From Natronolimnobius sp. AArcel1 (GTDB taxonomy: Archaea > Halobacteriota > Halobacteria > Halobacteriales > Natrialbaceae): DNA of 64,000 nucleotides. The notes under the pieces were generated by a model that saw only the letters and a list, made by a program, of their open reading frames with translations, was not told where the DNA came from and made no database searches. Both the position numbers and the translations under genes were made by a program. Of the stretch, positions 37,869-47,197 are shown one piece after another (within the stretch, counting starts at the first letter, position 1; every line of letters starts with the position of its first letter). The stretch lies in assembly GCF_011043775.1 (NCBI RefSeq), contig NZ_JAAKXY010000001.1:768966-832965 (forward strand), in the 5' to 3' direction.

Positions 37869-38147
37869 ATGCCATCGATACGTCGGCTGCTCGGCGGAGT
37901 ACTCGTCAGCGTGCTCGGAATCGTCGTCATCGGGCTCGTCTCGATCGTGATCTTTGCGGTTGCGATCTTTGTCATTTCGACAGGGGCGGGACTGGCGGGC
38001 TACGAGCCGAGTGCGAACTACGTCGTGCTGTCGGCGTCATTGGTTGTCGTCGCCGTGATCCTCACCGGTGGCTTTACGCCGCGACTCTCGCGTGAGCAGA
38101 CCGGCAGCGAAGAGGGTGACGGCTTCGACGATCGAACGTTCAACTAA
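37869..38147 (+). CDS. hypothetical two-helix membrane protein
   Basis: 92 aa with two hydrophobic spans, residues 5-40 and 52-68 (VLVSVLGIVVIGLVSIVIF and LSASLVVVAVILTG), then an acidic soluble tail (GSEEGDGFDDRTFN). Start at ATG 37869 is supported by MPSIRRLL, a charged N-terminus before the first helix. Family not recognised. Confidence 0.65.
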   Translation: MPSIRRLLGGVLVSVLGIVVIGLVSIVIFAVAIFVISTGAGLAGYEPSANYVVLSASLVVVAVILTGGFTPRLSREQTGSEEGDGFDDRTFN

Positions 38148-38215
38148 TGTACCCACACGTATTCAATCGATTCTCCGACAGGTTTGTTTAACTGAGTGAC
38201 GGTCCAATAGCTGCT

Positions 38216-39749
38216 ATGGCGATCTCAGATGCTATCACTGCTGTCGGCGCCGTCCTCCGGCGACGACCCGGCGACATCTTACCGCTGTACATCCTCGGTG
38301 CGGCCGTTCCTGCCATCATCCGCGTGATTCCGTTCATCGCGGCGTTCGTTGGCTACGTCTATCTCGAGACGACCGGCCGACTCGATGCAGCACTGGCGGA
38401 GTTCGACGCTCTCGAGACGACGCCGATGCCGGACCCCGAGGCAGATCCGGCAGCGTTCGAGGCGTGGTTTGAGCAGTTCACAACGGCACTCGAGCCACTC
38501 GTGACACTCCCGATAGTGGCGTTGTTTGTCGGCACAATTCTCGTGAGTGTCATCCTCGGCGTCATGCTGTACGGCGTCGTCACCGCCGGTCAACTGTCGG
38601 CCTGCTACGGACGACTCCGTAACGAACGCGGGCTCGTCGCCGGCAGCGCCGGAGCACGCCGGTACTGGGGCCGGATTGTCGGCCTTTACGTTCTCGAGGT
38701 CCTGCTCTGGCTGGTCGTCCTCGTCGGTGGTGGCATTGCTGCAGCACTGTTCGTTGGTATCTTATCCGCAGTCGACCCGATCATCGCCGTCCTCACCGGA
38801 TTCCTGTTTGGACTGGCGTTCATTTTTATCCTCGCGGCCATCCGCGCGCTGTTTGCGTTCGCACCGGTCGCTGTCGTCGTTGACGATGCAGGAGTTCTCA
38901 ACTCGGTCTCGAGCGCTGGCGGCTTTATTCGGGCACAGCCAGTCGGTGCGATCGTCTACTTCGTGATCTCGATCGGGGCGCTGTTCACACTCTCAGCAGT
39001 TGCAGGGTTGCTTGCGCTCTTCGAGGCCGGTGCGATCGTCTCGGTGCTCGGCGCGCTGGTGGTGTTGCCGGTGCTTGACTTGCTCAAAAGTTCGCTCTAC
39101 GTCCAGTATCGCGGCCGACTGACGCCACCGCAACCGCCAGAGCGCCCACTCGGTCAGCAGACGACCGCTGGGCTTCGACGCGGCTGGAGCGAGATGGTCA
39201 CCTTCGTCCGCGGAACGCTTGGCACCCACGCCATCGTCGTCGTCCTCGCACTCGTCTCGTTCTGGGCTGGCTGGCGACTCGCCGACCCCTACACCGACGT
39301 AGGCGCACTCGAGGCCTCGATTGCGGCCCGACTCGAGGGGCACATGCCGGTCGCGGCAACGCTCGAGTTCTTCGGAGAATAACTGGATGGTCGCGCTGAC
39401 GACTGCCTTCGGCGGCGTTGCACTTGCAATTCCGGCGATCTTCTCGCTGGTGTTCAACGGCGTCTTCATGGGCGTTATGTCCCGACTCGAGACCGAACCA
39501 CTCGAGTTGCTTGCGTTCGTGATTCCCCACGGCATCTTCGAGATTCCCGCGATCTTCATTGCGACAGTCGTGGGTATCTCACTCGGGATTTCGTGGTTCC
39601 GAGCGGTTCAGGGACGACTCAGCCGCGTTGCATTTGCCGATCGCCTCGAGCGTGCGTTCTGGGTCCTGATCGGCGTCGGGATCTTGCTGGCGATTGCCGC
39701 AGTGGTCGAAGGCTTCGTGAGTCCGTACTATTACGACCTGTTCCTCTAG
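38216..39749 (+). pseudogene. SpoIIM-like membrane protein, split by a single-base frameshift
   Basis: The first frame (388 aa, ends at TAA 39380-39382) carries the N-terminal multi-span region and the start of the SpoIIM domain up to LEFFGE. The second frame resumes at NNWMVALTTAFGGVALAIPAIFSLVFNGVFMG and runs to 39749 with the domain's IPHGIFEIPAIFIA motif. Deleting one G (39377) restores an uninterrupted FFG-NNW, the expected sequence of haloarchaeal stage II sporulation protein M homologues (~510 aa). Both halves look under selection, so this is a recent lesion or a sequencing error. Function of the archaeal family is unknown. Confidence 0.85.
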
Positions 39750-39851
39750 CGAAATGATTGTGCGGCGGGTCCGGCCCGACGCGCGATTTCGACCGACCGA
39801 CCGCCGGGAAACACCGAACCAATAAAGGCCGGCCGGTCCGTCGTGGATGAC

Positions 39852-40811
39852 ATGACGACGACGCTCGGAACGGCGAGTGCCGCACCCGGGGAGGTCGATA
39901 CGGGTCGTCTCGAGGTCGGTGAGACTCGAGACGGGGATCCGTTTGGTCTGCCGGTTGCCGTAATCAACGGCTCCTCATCGGGGAAGACGCTCTATCTGCA
40001 GGCTGTCAGTGACGGTGACGAACTCAACGGACTCGGCGTTATCCAGCGCGTCGTGCCCCAACTCGACCCCGCCGACATCTCGGGGACGATTCTCATCGTC
40101 GGCATCGTCAACTACCACGCCTATCAGGTCGCCGAACATCGAAATCCGATCGACGACACGAAGATGAATCGCGCGTATCCGGGCAACGACTCGGGCACCT
40201 CGAGCGAGCGAATCGCTGCGGCGACGTTCGACGTGGCGACGCGTGCCGACCTCGTACTCGACCTCCATCAGGGCTCAACGAGTCGAATGCTCAACGAGGT
40301 TCGCGTCCGCTGTGGCAAGCGCCACCGACTCTACGAGGACTGTCTCGAACTCGCGAAAGCCTTCGGCTGTGGCTACGTACTGGACCAGAAAGGTCCCGAC
40401 GGCCAACTCGCTCGAGCCGCCCCCGACGAGGGCATTCCGACTGTCGACCCCGAACTCGGCGGCTGCGTCGGCTGGGACGAGAAAAGTATCCAGAAGGGCG
40501 TCGACGGCGTGTTCAACGTGCTTCGGTACTACGATTTCCTCGAGGACGCTAACGACTTAGAGCGCCAGACGCGTGCGAACAGTTTTGAGCAGTACGGCTC
40601 GCCAAACGGCGGCCTCGTCGAAATGCACAAAGAACTCGGCGAGCGCGTCGCACACGGCGAATCACTCTTTGAAATTACGACGGCCTTCGGCGAGACGAAA
40701 GCGACGATCACAGCCGACAGCGACGGGATTCTCTGGCGAACCCGTCGGCTCCCACAGGTCGCAACCGGCGAGTACGTCTGCTCTGTCGGCACCGATATCG
40801 ACTCCTACTAA
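39852..40811 (+). CDS. M14-family succinylglutamate desuccinylase/aspartoacylase-like deacylase
   Basis: 319 aa. Core of the AstE/AspA group: LYLQAVSDGDELNGLGVIQRV near 48, RNPIDDTKMNRAYPG near 100, DLVLDLHQGS near 138 (zinc ligand His), then a C-terminal beta domain from ~250. In this family the first metal site is usually H-G-D/N-E; here it reads D-G-D-E, so a ligand His is replaced by Asp. It ends one base before the threonine synthase gene, suggesting one operon. Start ATG 39852; GTG 39843 would add three residues. Substrate unknown, N-acyl amino acid likely. Confidence 0.85.
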   Translation: MTTTLGTASAAPGEVDTGRLEVGETRDGDPFGLPVAVINGSSSGKTLYLQAVSDGDELNGLGVIQRVVPQLDPADISGTILIVGIVNYHAYQVAEHRNPIDDTKMNRAYPGNDSGTSSERIAAATFDVATRADLVLDLHQGSTSRMLNEVRVRCGKRHRLYEDCLELAKAFGCGYVLDQKGPDGQLARAAPDEGIPTVDPELGGCVGWDEKSIQKGVDGVFNVLRYYDFLEDANDLERQTRANSFEQYGSPNGGLVEMHKELGERVAHGESLFEITTAFGETKATITADSDGILWRTRRLPQVATGEYVCSVGTDIDSY

Positions 40812-40812
40812 C

Positions 40813-41946
40813 ATGGCGAGCGATCTCCACTGTCCTGCCTGCGACCGGACGTACACGGCTGGTCCCGACGAACCCTGGCGCTGTGTCTGTGGCTGTGCCC
40901 TCGAGTTCGTTGACCAGCCGCTGGCCGAAGGCAATCCGCTTCCCCTGTCGCAACTCGACACCACCGACGGCCTCTGGACGTTCTTCGAATTCCTACCGAT
41001 TGAACCTCACGTCACCTTCCACGAGGGCTTTACGCCGCTGGTCGACGCCCCAGAATGGGACGCCCAGTTCAAACTCGAGTACGTCTTTCCAACAGGCTCG
41101 TTCAAAGACCGCGGTGCGACGACAACCCTTTCGCGAGCCGTTGAACTCGGCGTCGACACCATTCTCGAGGACTCCTCGGGCAACGCCGGCGCGGCGATTG
41201 CAACCTATGCAGCACAGGCGGATCTCGAGGCGGACATCTACGTGCCCGCCGACGTGAAACAGTCGAAGCTGATGACGATTCAGCGCGCCGACGCCCGCCC
41301 GGTCCGGATCAAGGGAACCCGCCAGGACGTGACGGACGCCTGTATCGACGCAGTTGAGTCGGGTGAGGGCTGGTACGCAAGCCACGCCTGGAACCCCGCG
41401 TTCTACGCGGGAACGATGACCATTGCGTTCGAAATTGCCGCCCAGCGCGGGTGGACCGTCCCCGATGCCGTCGTGCTTCCCATCGGTCACGGCACCTTGT
41501 TTCTCGGTGCCTACCGCGGCTTTTCCTTGCTCAACGAGGCCGGAATCGTCGATGGCATGCCACGACTGCTTGGCGCACAGACGACCGGCCACGCACCCAT
41601 TGTCGAGGCGCTCGAGGATGCACGCGAAGCCGATGCGCCAGACGCGGACGAGCGCGAAGACGACGAACCCACCTCCAGTGAGATCGCCGACGGCATCCAG
41701 ATTTCGATGCCAGCGCGCAAAGACGAGATCCTCGAGGCAATCGAGGCAACCGACGGCGACGCAATCGCACTCGGCGACGACCCAATCGAAGCGACACTCG
41801 ACCGACTCCACCGGAAGGGATTCTACGTCGAACCGACAAGCGCGGTCGCGCCCGCCGCACTCGAGGTCTACCGCGTAGAGGGCATGATTGAAGAGTCAGA
41901 TGACGTGGTCGTCCCGCTGACCGGCAGCGGATTGAAAACGCTTTGA
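40813..41946 (+). CDS. thrC: threonine synthase-like PLP enzyme
   Basis: 377 aa. PLP-dependent beta-family enzyme converting O-phosphohomoserine to threonine. PLP lysine K98 in GSFKDRG; SSGNAGAAIATYAA near 123 binds the phosphate of PLP; an N-terminal zinc knuckle CPAC...CVCGC (residues 7-28) is typical of archaeal enzymes. A ~25-residue acidic insertion (ADAPDADEREDDEPTSSE) precedes the C-terminal lobe. Downstream of the M14 gene by 1 bp; together they may act on amino-acid derivatives. An L-threonine-linked function is the family's best-supported one, but other PLP lyases share the fold. Confidence 0.85.
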   Translation: MASDLHCPACDRTYTAGPDEPWRCVCGCALEFVDQPLAEGNPLPLSQLDTTDGLWTFFEFLPIEPHVTFHEGFTPLVDAPEWDAQFKLEYVFPTGSFKDRGATTTLSRAVELGVDTILEDSSGNAGAAIATYAAQADLEADIYVPADVKQSKLMTIQRADARPVRIKGTRQDVTDACIDAVESGEGWYASHAWNPAFYAGTMTIAFEIAAQRGWTVPDAVVLPIGHGTLFLGAYRGFSLLNEAGIVDGMPRLLGAQTTGHAPIVEALEDAREADAPDADEREDDEPTSSEIADGIQISMPARKDEILEAIEATDGDAIALGDDPIEATLDRLHRKGFYVEPTSAVAPAALEVYRVEGMIEESDDVVVPLTGSGLKTL

Positions 41947-41978
41947 TACCCCCGGCCCAGAGAGGGGCGTAGAGACCG

Positions 41979-42524
41979 ATGGTCAGCCGCCCACCCGATT
42001 ACTGTCCGCAGTGTGGCGACGCACTCGAGCCAATCACAATCGAGGAACGCGAGCGCCAGCGCTGTCCGACCTGCGAGCGCGTGATCTGGCACAACCCAGT
42101 TCCCTGCACCGGCGTCGCCGTCGTCGACCGCAGCGGGCCGGACCCCTCCGTCCTCTGTGTCGAACGTGGCGTCCCACCTGGCGTCGGCGAATGGACCCTC
42201 CCCGGCGGCCACATGGAAGTTGGCGAAGAACCACACGTCGCCGCCGCGCGCGAACTCGAGGAGGAATCCGGTATCTCCGTCGACCCGACAGACCTCGAGA
42301 TGCTGGATGCGACCGCGCTGGAACCGCACAACGGCAAGCACGTCGTGACGATGTACTACGTCGCAGACCGAACGGACGCAACGGGCGAGCCGAGCGCCGG
42401 CAGCGACGCGAACGCAGCACAGTTCTGGACGTTGAACGAGTTTGCGGCCTCGAGCGAGCGGTTCCGACCGGTACACGAGGATCGATTCCGAACAGCAGCC
42501 GCGTTTTTCACGAGCGATGCATAA
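41979..42524 (+). CDS. Nudix hydrolase with zinc ribbon
   Basis: 181 aa. Zinc ribbon CPQC (9-12) and CPTC (29-32) precede a Nudix domain. Nudix box: G-H-M-E-V-G-E-E-P-H-V-A-A-A-R-E-L-E-E-E-S-G-I near 76-98, all catalytic glutamates present. The zinc-plus-Nudix order resembles NudC/NADH pyrophosphatase, and small NUDT-type haloarchaeal relatives hydrolyse nucleoside diphosphate derivatives. The stop overlaps the start of udk by 8 bp, so translation is coupled. Confidence 0.88.
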   Translation: MVSRPPDYCPQCGDALEPITIEERERQRCPTCERVIWHNPVPCTGVAVVDRSGPDPSVLCVERGVPPGVGEWTLPGGHMEVGEEPHVAAARELEEESGISVDPTDLEMLDATALEPHNGKHVVTMYYVADRTDATGEPSAGSDANAAQFWTLNEFAASSERFRPVHEDRFRTAAAFFTSDA

Positions 42525-43212
42525 CCCGTCGTTCGTTATCGGAATCGCCGGCGGCACGGGAGCCGGGAAGACGACAGTGGCCCGCACCGTTGCCAACCAC
42601 GTCGGCGAGGCCGTCACCCGAATTCCGCTGGATAACTACTACGAGGACCTCTCGCACCTCGAGCCTGCCGACCGCGCACAGGTCAACTACGACCATCCCG
42701 ACGCGTTCGAGTGGGACCTCCTGTGCGAGCATCTCGAGGCACTGCTCGCGGGTGAGCCAATCGAGATGCCCCAGTATGATTTTGAGATCCACAACCGCGC
42801 AGACGAGTGCGTGACTGTCGCCCCTTCTGAGGTGATCGTCCTCGAGGGCATTTTCGCGCTGTACGACGAGACCATCCTCGAGATGCTGGATCTGTGCGTC
42901 TACGTGATGACCGACGCGGACGTCCGCATCCTCCGCCGGATCGAACGCGACGTGGTCGAGCGCGGACGCGACCTCGAGGGCGTCATCGAGCAGTACCTCG
43001 AGACGGTGAAACCGATGCACGAACGGTTCGTCGACCCGACGAAAAAGAACGCGGACGTAATCATCCCCGAAGGCGCGAATCAGGTTGCGGTGGAGCTGTT
43101 AATTGAGAAGATTGAGGCGGAACGCTCTAGCGGAGACATGGATGCCGGGGGCGAGTCGGCCCCCGAGAACGACCAGAATCAAGAACTCACGTTTTCGGAT
43201 TCGGCGGAGTAG
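42517..43212 (+). CDS. udk: uridine kinase
   Basis: 231 aa. P-loop GGTGAGKTT near 12-20; substrate-binding IPLDNYYEDLSHL and YDHPDAFEWDLL; LEGIFALYD; and RRIERDVVERGRD (lid with arginines). Phosphorylates uridine/cytidine in pyrimidine salvage. The ATG lies within the end of the Nudix gene. The last ~30 residues are an acidic tail, common in haloarchaea. A role beside a nucleotide-handling Nudix hydrolase is coherent. Confidence 0.93.
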   Translation: MHNPSFVIGIAGGTGAGKTTVARTVANHVGEAVTRIPLDNYYEDLSHLEPADRAQVNYDHPDAFEWDLLCEHLEALLAGEPIEMPQYDFEIHNRADECVTVAPSEVIVLEGIFALYDETILEMLDLCVYVMTDADVRILRRIERDVVERGRDLEGVIEQYLETVKPMHERFVDPTKKNADVIIPEGANQVAVELLIEKIEAERSSGDMDAGGESAPENDQNQELTFSDSAE

Positions 43213-43309
43213 TGTTCAGGAATCGCTCGAGTAGTCTCACCTGGTCACCGACCAGCGAACCCCGGTGGAACCCGACATTCCTTTAGTCGCCCCCTGAATA
43301 CGAGCGGGT

Positions 43310-45097
43310 ATGTTCCTCTCCCTACGCGACGAGGTCGCAGACGCCCTCGAGGGGGCGCTCTCGAGCCTCGAGTATCCCACCGACGATCTCGGTCTCGAAG
43401 AACCGCCCGAGGATGTCCCGAGCGTCCTCGCCTCGAGCGTGGCGTTCCGACTCGCGAGCGAGGCTGGCGCAGCGCCGCCACAGGTCGCCGCTGAGATTGC
43501 CGACGAAATCGACGTGGAGGACCTCGAGTACGTTGGCGAACTCCAGACCCAGGGGCCGTACCTGAACTTCTTGCCGAGTGACGCCTACCTCGCGGACACG
43601 CTCGCGGAAGCGACCGACGAGTCCTACGGCGCACTTCCAGACCGCGAGACGAGCGTCGTCGTCGAACACACGAGTGCGAACCCAACGGGGCCGGTGCACG
43701 TCGGCCGCGCGCGCAATCCGATCATCGGCGACGCCGTGGCGAACCTGCTTGACTATGCAGGATACGACGTCGAGCGCCACTACTACGTCAACGACGCGGG
43801 ACGGCAGATGGCCGTCTTTACGTGGGCCTACGAAACCTTCGACGAGGAGGATCTCGAGGACGACCCCGAACGCGACCGCATCGAGTACGACCTCGTGCGC
43901 TACTACCGCAAAGGAAACGCCTTCCTCGAGAACGGCTCCGAAGCCGAGGTTGAGGAAGCCGAAGCCGAAATCGAGTCGATCATGCAGGGGCTCGAGGCAG
44001 GCAACGAGGAAACCTACGAGCGCGTCAGCGAGGTCGTCGATCAGGTTCTTTCGGGGATGAAAGGCTGTCTCGAGCGCCTCCCGGCGGAGTTCGACGAGTT
44101 CGTCAAGGAAACCCGATTCATGCGAAACGGCGACACCGACGACCTCGTGGGACGACTCAAGGAACTCGACGAAGCCGTCTACGAGGAAGAAGCGTGGCAA
44201 CTCGAGCTTGAAGATCACGGCATCGACAAGAACCTCGTCTTCCTGCGTTCGGACGATACCTCGCTCTATGCGACCCGCGATCTGGCCCACCACGAGTGGA
44301 AGTTCGACAACTACGACCGCGCGGTGACGGTGCTCGGTGAGGACCACAAACTGCAGGCTCGCCAGCTTGATACCACCCTCGAGTTGCTGGGTAACGATAC
44401 CGACCCACTCGAGCAGGTGCTTTACTCCTACGTCAATCTGCCAGAGGGGAAGATGAGCACGCGCCGCGGAACCGGCGTCGATCTGGACGACCTCCTCGAT
44501 GAGGCAATCGACCGTGCCCGCGGGGAAGTCGAGGACCGCCTCGATGACCGTATCCGCGACGACGATCTGGACAACGAAGACATCGAGCGCATCGCCCACC
44601 AGGTCGGCATCGGCGCGGTTCGCTACGATATCGTCTCGAAACAGCCGACGAAAGCGATTACCTTCGAGTGGGATCAGGCGCTTGACTTCGAAGCCCAGTC
44701 CGCACCCTACGTTCAGTACGTCCACGCCCGCACCTGCGGGATTCTCGAAGAAGCCGGACTCGAGCCTGAAACCGATCTCGCGGACCAAGAGATCGAACTC
44801 GAGGCGCTCGAGGCCGATCTGCTCGAGACAGAGGCCGAAGAGGACCTCCTCGAGACCATCGCTCGGTTCCCCTTCGTTGTTGACGAGGCCGCCGAGGACC
44901 TACAGCCACATCAGATCGCAACCTACACGCGAACCTTCGCAGACCGGTTCAACGCCTTCTACCGGGAGTGTCCCGTGCTCGCCGACGATGTCGACCCAGA
45001 TGTTCGAGAGGCACGCCTCGCGCTTGTCGCGGCCTCGAGACATACGGTCGCGAACGCACTCGCGATTCTCGGTGTCGAAGCCCCGCGGTCGATGTAG
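43310..45097 (+). CDS. argS: arginyl-tRNA synthetase
   Basis: 595 aa class I synthetase. HIGH-type motif [13 protein letters not shown] near 126-138, KMSKS-type GKMSTRRG near 380, N-terminal Add1 domain (residues 1-110) for tRNA contact, and C-terminal anticodon-binding DALR domain ending [15 protein letters not shown] segment and [13 protein letters not shown]. Size fits archaeal ArgRS. It is monocistronic; start ATG 43310 precedes [12 protein letters not shown], the normal first helix. Confidence 0.97.
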   Translation: MFLSLRDEVADALEGALSSLEYPTDDLGLEEPPEDVPSVLASSVAFRLASEAGAAPPQVAAEIADEIDVEDLEYVGELQTQGPYLNFLPSDAYLADTLAEATDESYGALPDRETSVVVEHTSANPTGPVHVGRARNPIIGDAVANLLDYAGYDVERHYYVNDAGRQMAVFTWAYETFDEEDLEDDPERDRIEYDLVRYYRKGNAFLENGSEAEVEEAEAEIESIMQGLEAGNEETYERVSEVVDQVLSGMKGCLERLPAEFDEFVKETRFMRNGDTDDLVGRLKELDEAVYEEEAWQLELEDHGIDKNLVFLRSDDTSLYATRDLAHHEWKFDNYDRAVTVLGEDHKLQARQLDTTLELLGNDTDPLEQVLYSYVNLPEGKMSTRRGTGVDLDDLLDEAIDRARGEVEDRLDDRIRDDDLDNEDIERIAHQVGIGAVRYDIVSKQPTKAITFEWDQALDFEAQSAPYVQYVHARTCGILEEAGLEPETDLADQEIELEALEADLLETEAEEDLLETIARFPFVVDEAAEDLQPHQIATYTRTFADRFNAFYRECPVLADDVDPDVREARLALVAASRHTVANALAILGVEAPRSM

Positions 45098-45206
45098 GCA
45101 CGCTGGTGGCGTCGCTATTGGGTACAGGCACTAAAAAACGGAAACCGTGTCGTGGCCGAACGCAGTTGTCGTGCGATGAGGACGGAATTCGGTATCGCAG
45201 ACCGTT

Positions 45207-45737
45207 TCAGTCTTTGGTCTCGTAGACCTTGTCGCCGAGTTCTTCTTCCGTCATGTCCCCTTCCATGTAGTCGATAATCCACTGGACATCGACGTACACC
45301 GAGAGGACGCGGTTGCCATCGTACTCGATAATCAACTCGAGGGTGTGGATCTCGGCGATGAACGACTCAGGGTCGTCGATCGACTTCTCGAGTTCGTCGC
45401 CGAGTGTTTCGAACTCTTTGCGGAGTTCATAGGAGTCGGTCGTGTCGGTGCGAACGACGATATCGAGCGTGTCGTCTTTGCGCTCAACGCTTTCGACGGA
45501 GAGCTTGTCGCTGTCGAACGAGACATCACCGCTGTAGCCGGGGATGTCGTCGTGATCATCATCATCACGATCATCGTCGTCGTCGTGATCATCGTCATGA
45601 TCGTCATCGTCGTGGTCAGTTAGTGAGTCTTCACTGTCGTTGCTTGGGTCGTCGTCACCAGTCTCGGAACTGGAACAGCCCGCAACGATCGTTGCGAGCG
45701 CGGCTCCGCTTCCAAGGAGGATCTTTCGTCGCTCCAT
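45207..45737 (-). CDS. secreted lipoprotein with an Asp/His-rich metal-binding-like segment
   Basis: 176 aa. RRKILLGSGAALATIVAGC is a twin-arginine-type leader with a lipobox (AGC, Cys21), as in haloarchaeal lipoproteins exported by Tat. After a Ser/Asp linker is an Asp/His-only tract (residues ~39-63; DHDDDDHDD repeats) that could bind Zn2+ or other divalent cations. The rest is a two-layer alpha/beta domain of unknown family (DIVVRTDTTDSYELRKE, ESFIAEIHTLELIIEYDG). The tract is encoded by ATC/GTC-rich simple repeats. The second of two adjacent in-frame ATGs is used. Confidence 0.8.
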   Translation of the reverse strand: MERRKILLGSGAALATIVAGCSSSETGDDDPSNDSEDSLTDHDDDDHDDDHDDDDDRDDDDHDDIPGYSGDVSFDSDKLSVESVERKDDTLDIVVRTDTTDSYELRKEFETLGDELEKSIDDPESFIAEIHTLELIIEYDGNRVLSVYVDVQWIIDYMEGDMTEEELGDKVYETKD

Positions 45738-46082
45738 GCTCAACCGGTCGAGAGACTCGAGGATTAGTAATTAGCTCGTACCAGTCTCGGCGTGAAATGA
45801 GGTCAAATTCACCACCGACAGAACTGGTTTTGACAGCGACAGCGTCTACAAACAGCGATTTCAACACTCGAGCGACTGTTCACGAACGCAAATTGGTATG
45901 GAAAGGTGACGTTTTTGATTTGGTGACTATCTTGGTGTCGGAGTAGTCACCGCCTTCGATGAATTCTGCGGCAATATCGTATCAGAATACGGTTCCAGGC
46001 AGTGCCTACTGTGTCGATACCGGTGTTTCACTGACTACTGACCCACGGTTCAACCGCTACCGACGGTGGTCACTCGATGCGA
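45738..46082. other. non-coding gap between the lipoprotein and MinD-like genes
   Basis: 345 bp with no convincing gene on either strand. One inverted repeat GTGACTATC...GAGTAGTCAC lies near 45924-45951. The left end carries the lipoprotein promoter region; the remainder has lower GC than its neighbours and could be a degraded insertion, but no parent is recognisable. Confidence 0.5.
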
Positions 46083-47003
46083 TCAGTGATCGGATTCAGC
46101 TTCGGTGATGGCACTCGAGACGTCGTCGGGTGCGGCCTCCTGACTCGAGCCCGTTTCGTCGTCCTCATCTGACTCGTCGTTACCGTCAGTGTCAGCGTCG
46201 GCAGCTGGTTCGGCTGGCGTTTCGGTCGACGCTGCTGGGTCGTCAGTGTTGGACGCGGATTCTGACGACGACCGTGTGCTCGGTGGGTTGAGTTCAATGC
46301 CAGCGAGATCAGCTGCGAGCGTGCGATACGCGATTGCGGCCGGCCCTTCGGCGTTGTAGACAACGAGTGGCGTGCCGGCGTAGACGCTTTCGCGTGCTGC
46401 GCTGTCCTCTGGGACCGTCCCGAGCAGTGGAATCTCGAGTCTGGCAGCGATTTCCTCGTAGGAGATATCGCTGCCGGGGTGGGTTCGCGTGACGACGAGG
46501 CCGGCAACGGAGCCATTGGCACGGGCGGTTAGTTCAATCGTCTTTTTCGAGTCCTGTACAGCAGCGGGTTCGGGCGTCGAGACCACGAGGACAGCATCGG
46601 CGAGTCCGAGTGGCAACACGGTTTCGTGGCTGATGCCGGCGCCGACATCAAGCAAGACGTAGTCGTACGCCGTTCGAAGATCGTTGATAACGTCGCCGAG
46701 GCCTTCGGGAGAGGCTTCAGCGTACTCGTCGAGTCCCGTTCCACTCGGGACAGCGACGATGTTGTCTGCCAATCGATAGGTGGCGTCCTCAATCGATGCG
46801 TCACCGGCCAGCACGTCGTGTAGCGTCGTCGAGTCGGGAGTGAGGCTAACGAACCCAGCGAGGTTCGCCATGCCGAGATCGACGTCGACGACGGCCACGC
46901 GCTTGCCCGCCTGTGCAAGCGCCGTTCCGATATTGACCGTCGTCGTCGTCTTCCCGACGCCGCCCTTCCCGCTCGCGATAGCATAGACCGTCTCTTGAGA
47001 CAT
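46083..47003 (-). CDS. MinD/ParA-family ATPase with an acidic tail
   Basis: 306 aa. Deviant Walker A GKGGVGKTT (residues 13-21), switch I VDVDLGMANLAG, switch II-like LLDVGAGISHETV near 118, NTRTHP-type (VVTRTHPGSD) base region near 172. Haloarchaea have several MinD homologues (MinD2/MinD4) linked to positioning of chemosensory arrays and archaella; this copy has no minE-like partner nearby. Residues ~228-306 are Asp/Glu/Ser/Ala-rich and disordered-looking. Divergent from prf1 with ~195 bp between starts. Confidence 0.88.
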   Translation of the reverse strand: MSQETVYAIASGKGGVGKTTTTVNIGTALAQAGKRVAVVDVDLGMANLAGFVSLTPDSTTLHDVLAGDASIEDATYRLADNIVAVPSGTGLDEYAEASPEGLGDVINDLRTAYDYVLLDVGAGISHETVLPLGLADAVLVVSTPEPAAVQDSKKTIELTARANGSVAGLVVTRTHPGSDISYEEIAARLEIPLLGTVPEDSAARESVYAGTPLVVYNAEGPAAIAYRTLAADLAGIELNPPSTRSSSESASNTDDPAASTETPAEPAADADTDGNDESDEDDETGSSQEAAPDDVSSAITEAESDH

Positions 47004-47197
47004 ACTCGAGTACTGTCCGGACAGTTGTACGGGAACACCTTAAATCGTCACCTCGAGACGAACAGTGAGGTGTCGATAATTTAGCTTCGAACGCGACGGA
47101 ACGATGAGAGAAGTCCACGGACGCCATGGTCGTGACTGTCAGTTTGACGCGTAGCGTGTCAAAGAATACTTAGCCACAGCACCGTTTTGTACGGGCA

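Noticed and set aside
43322..44788. 488-codon open frame antisense to argS
   Set aside because: Mirror of the ArgRS coding frame, no motif, and ArgRS motifs on the plus strand are clear.
45655..45867. 70-codon minus-strand frame upstream of the lipoprotein as a gene
   Set aside because: Overlaps the lipoprotein start in another frame; no recognisable family and no start signal.
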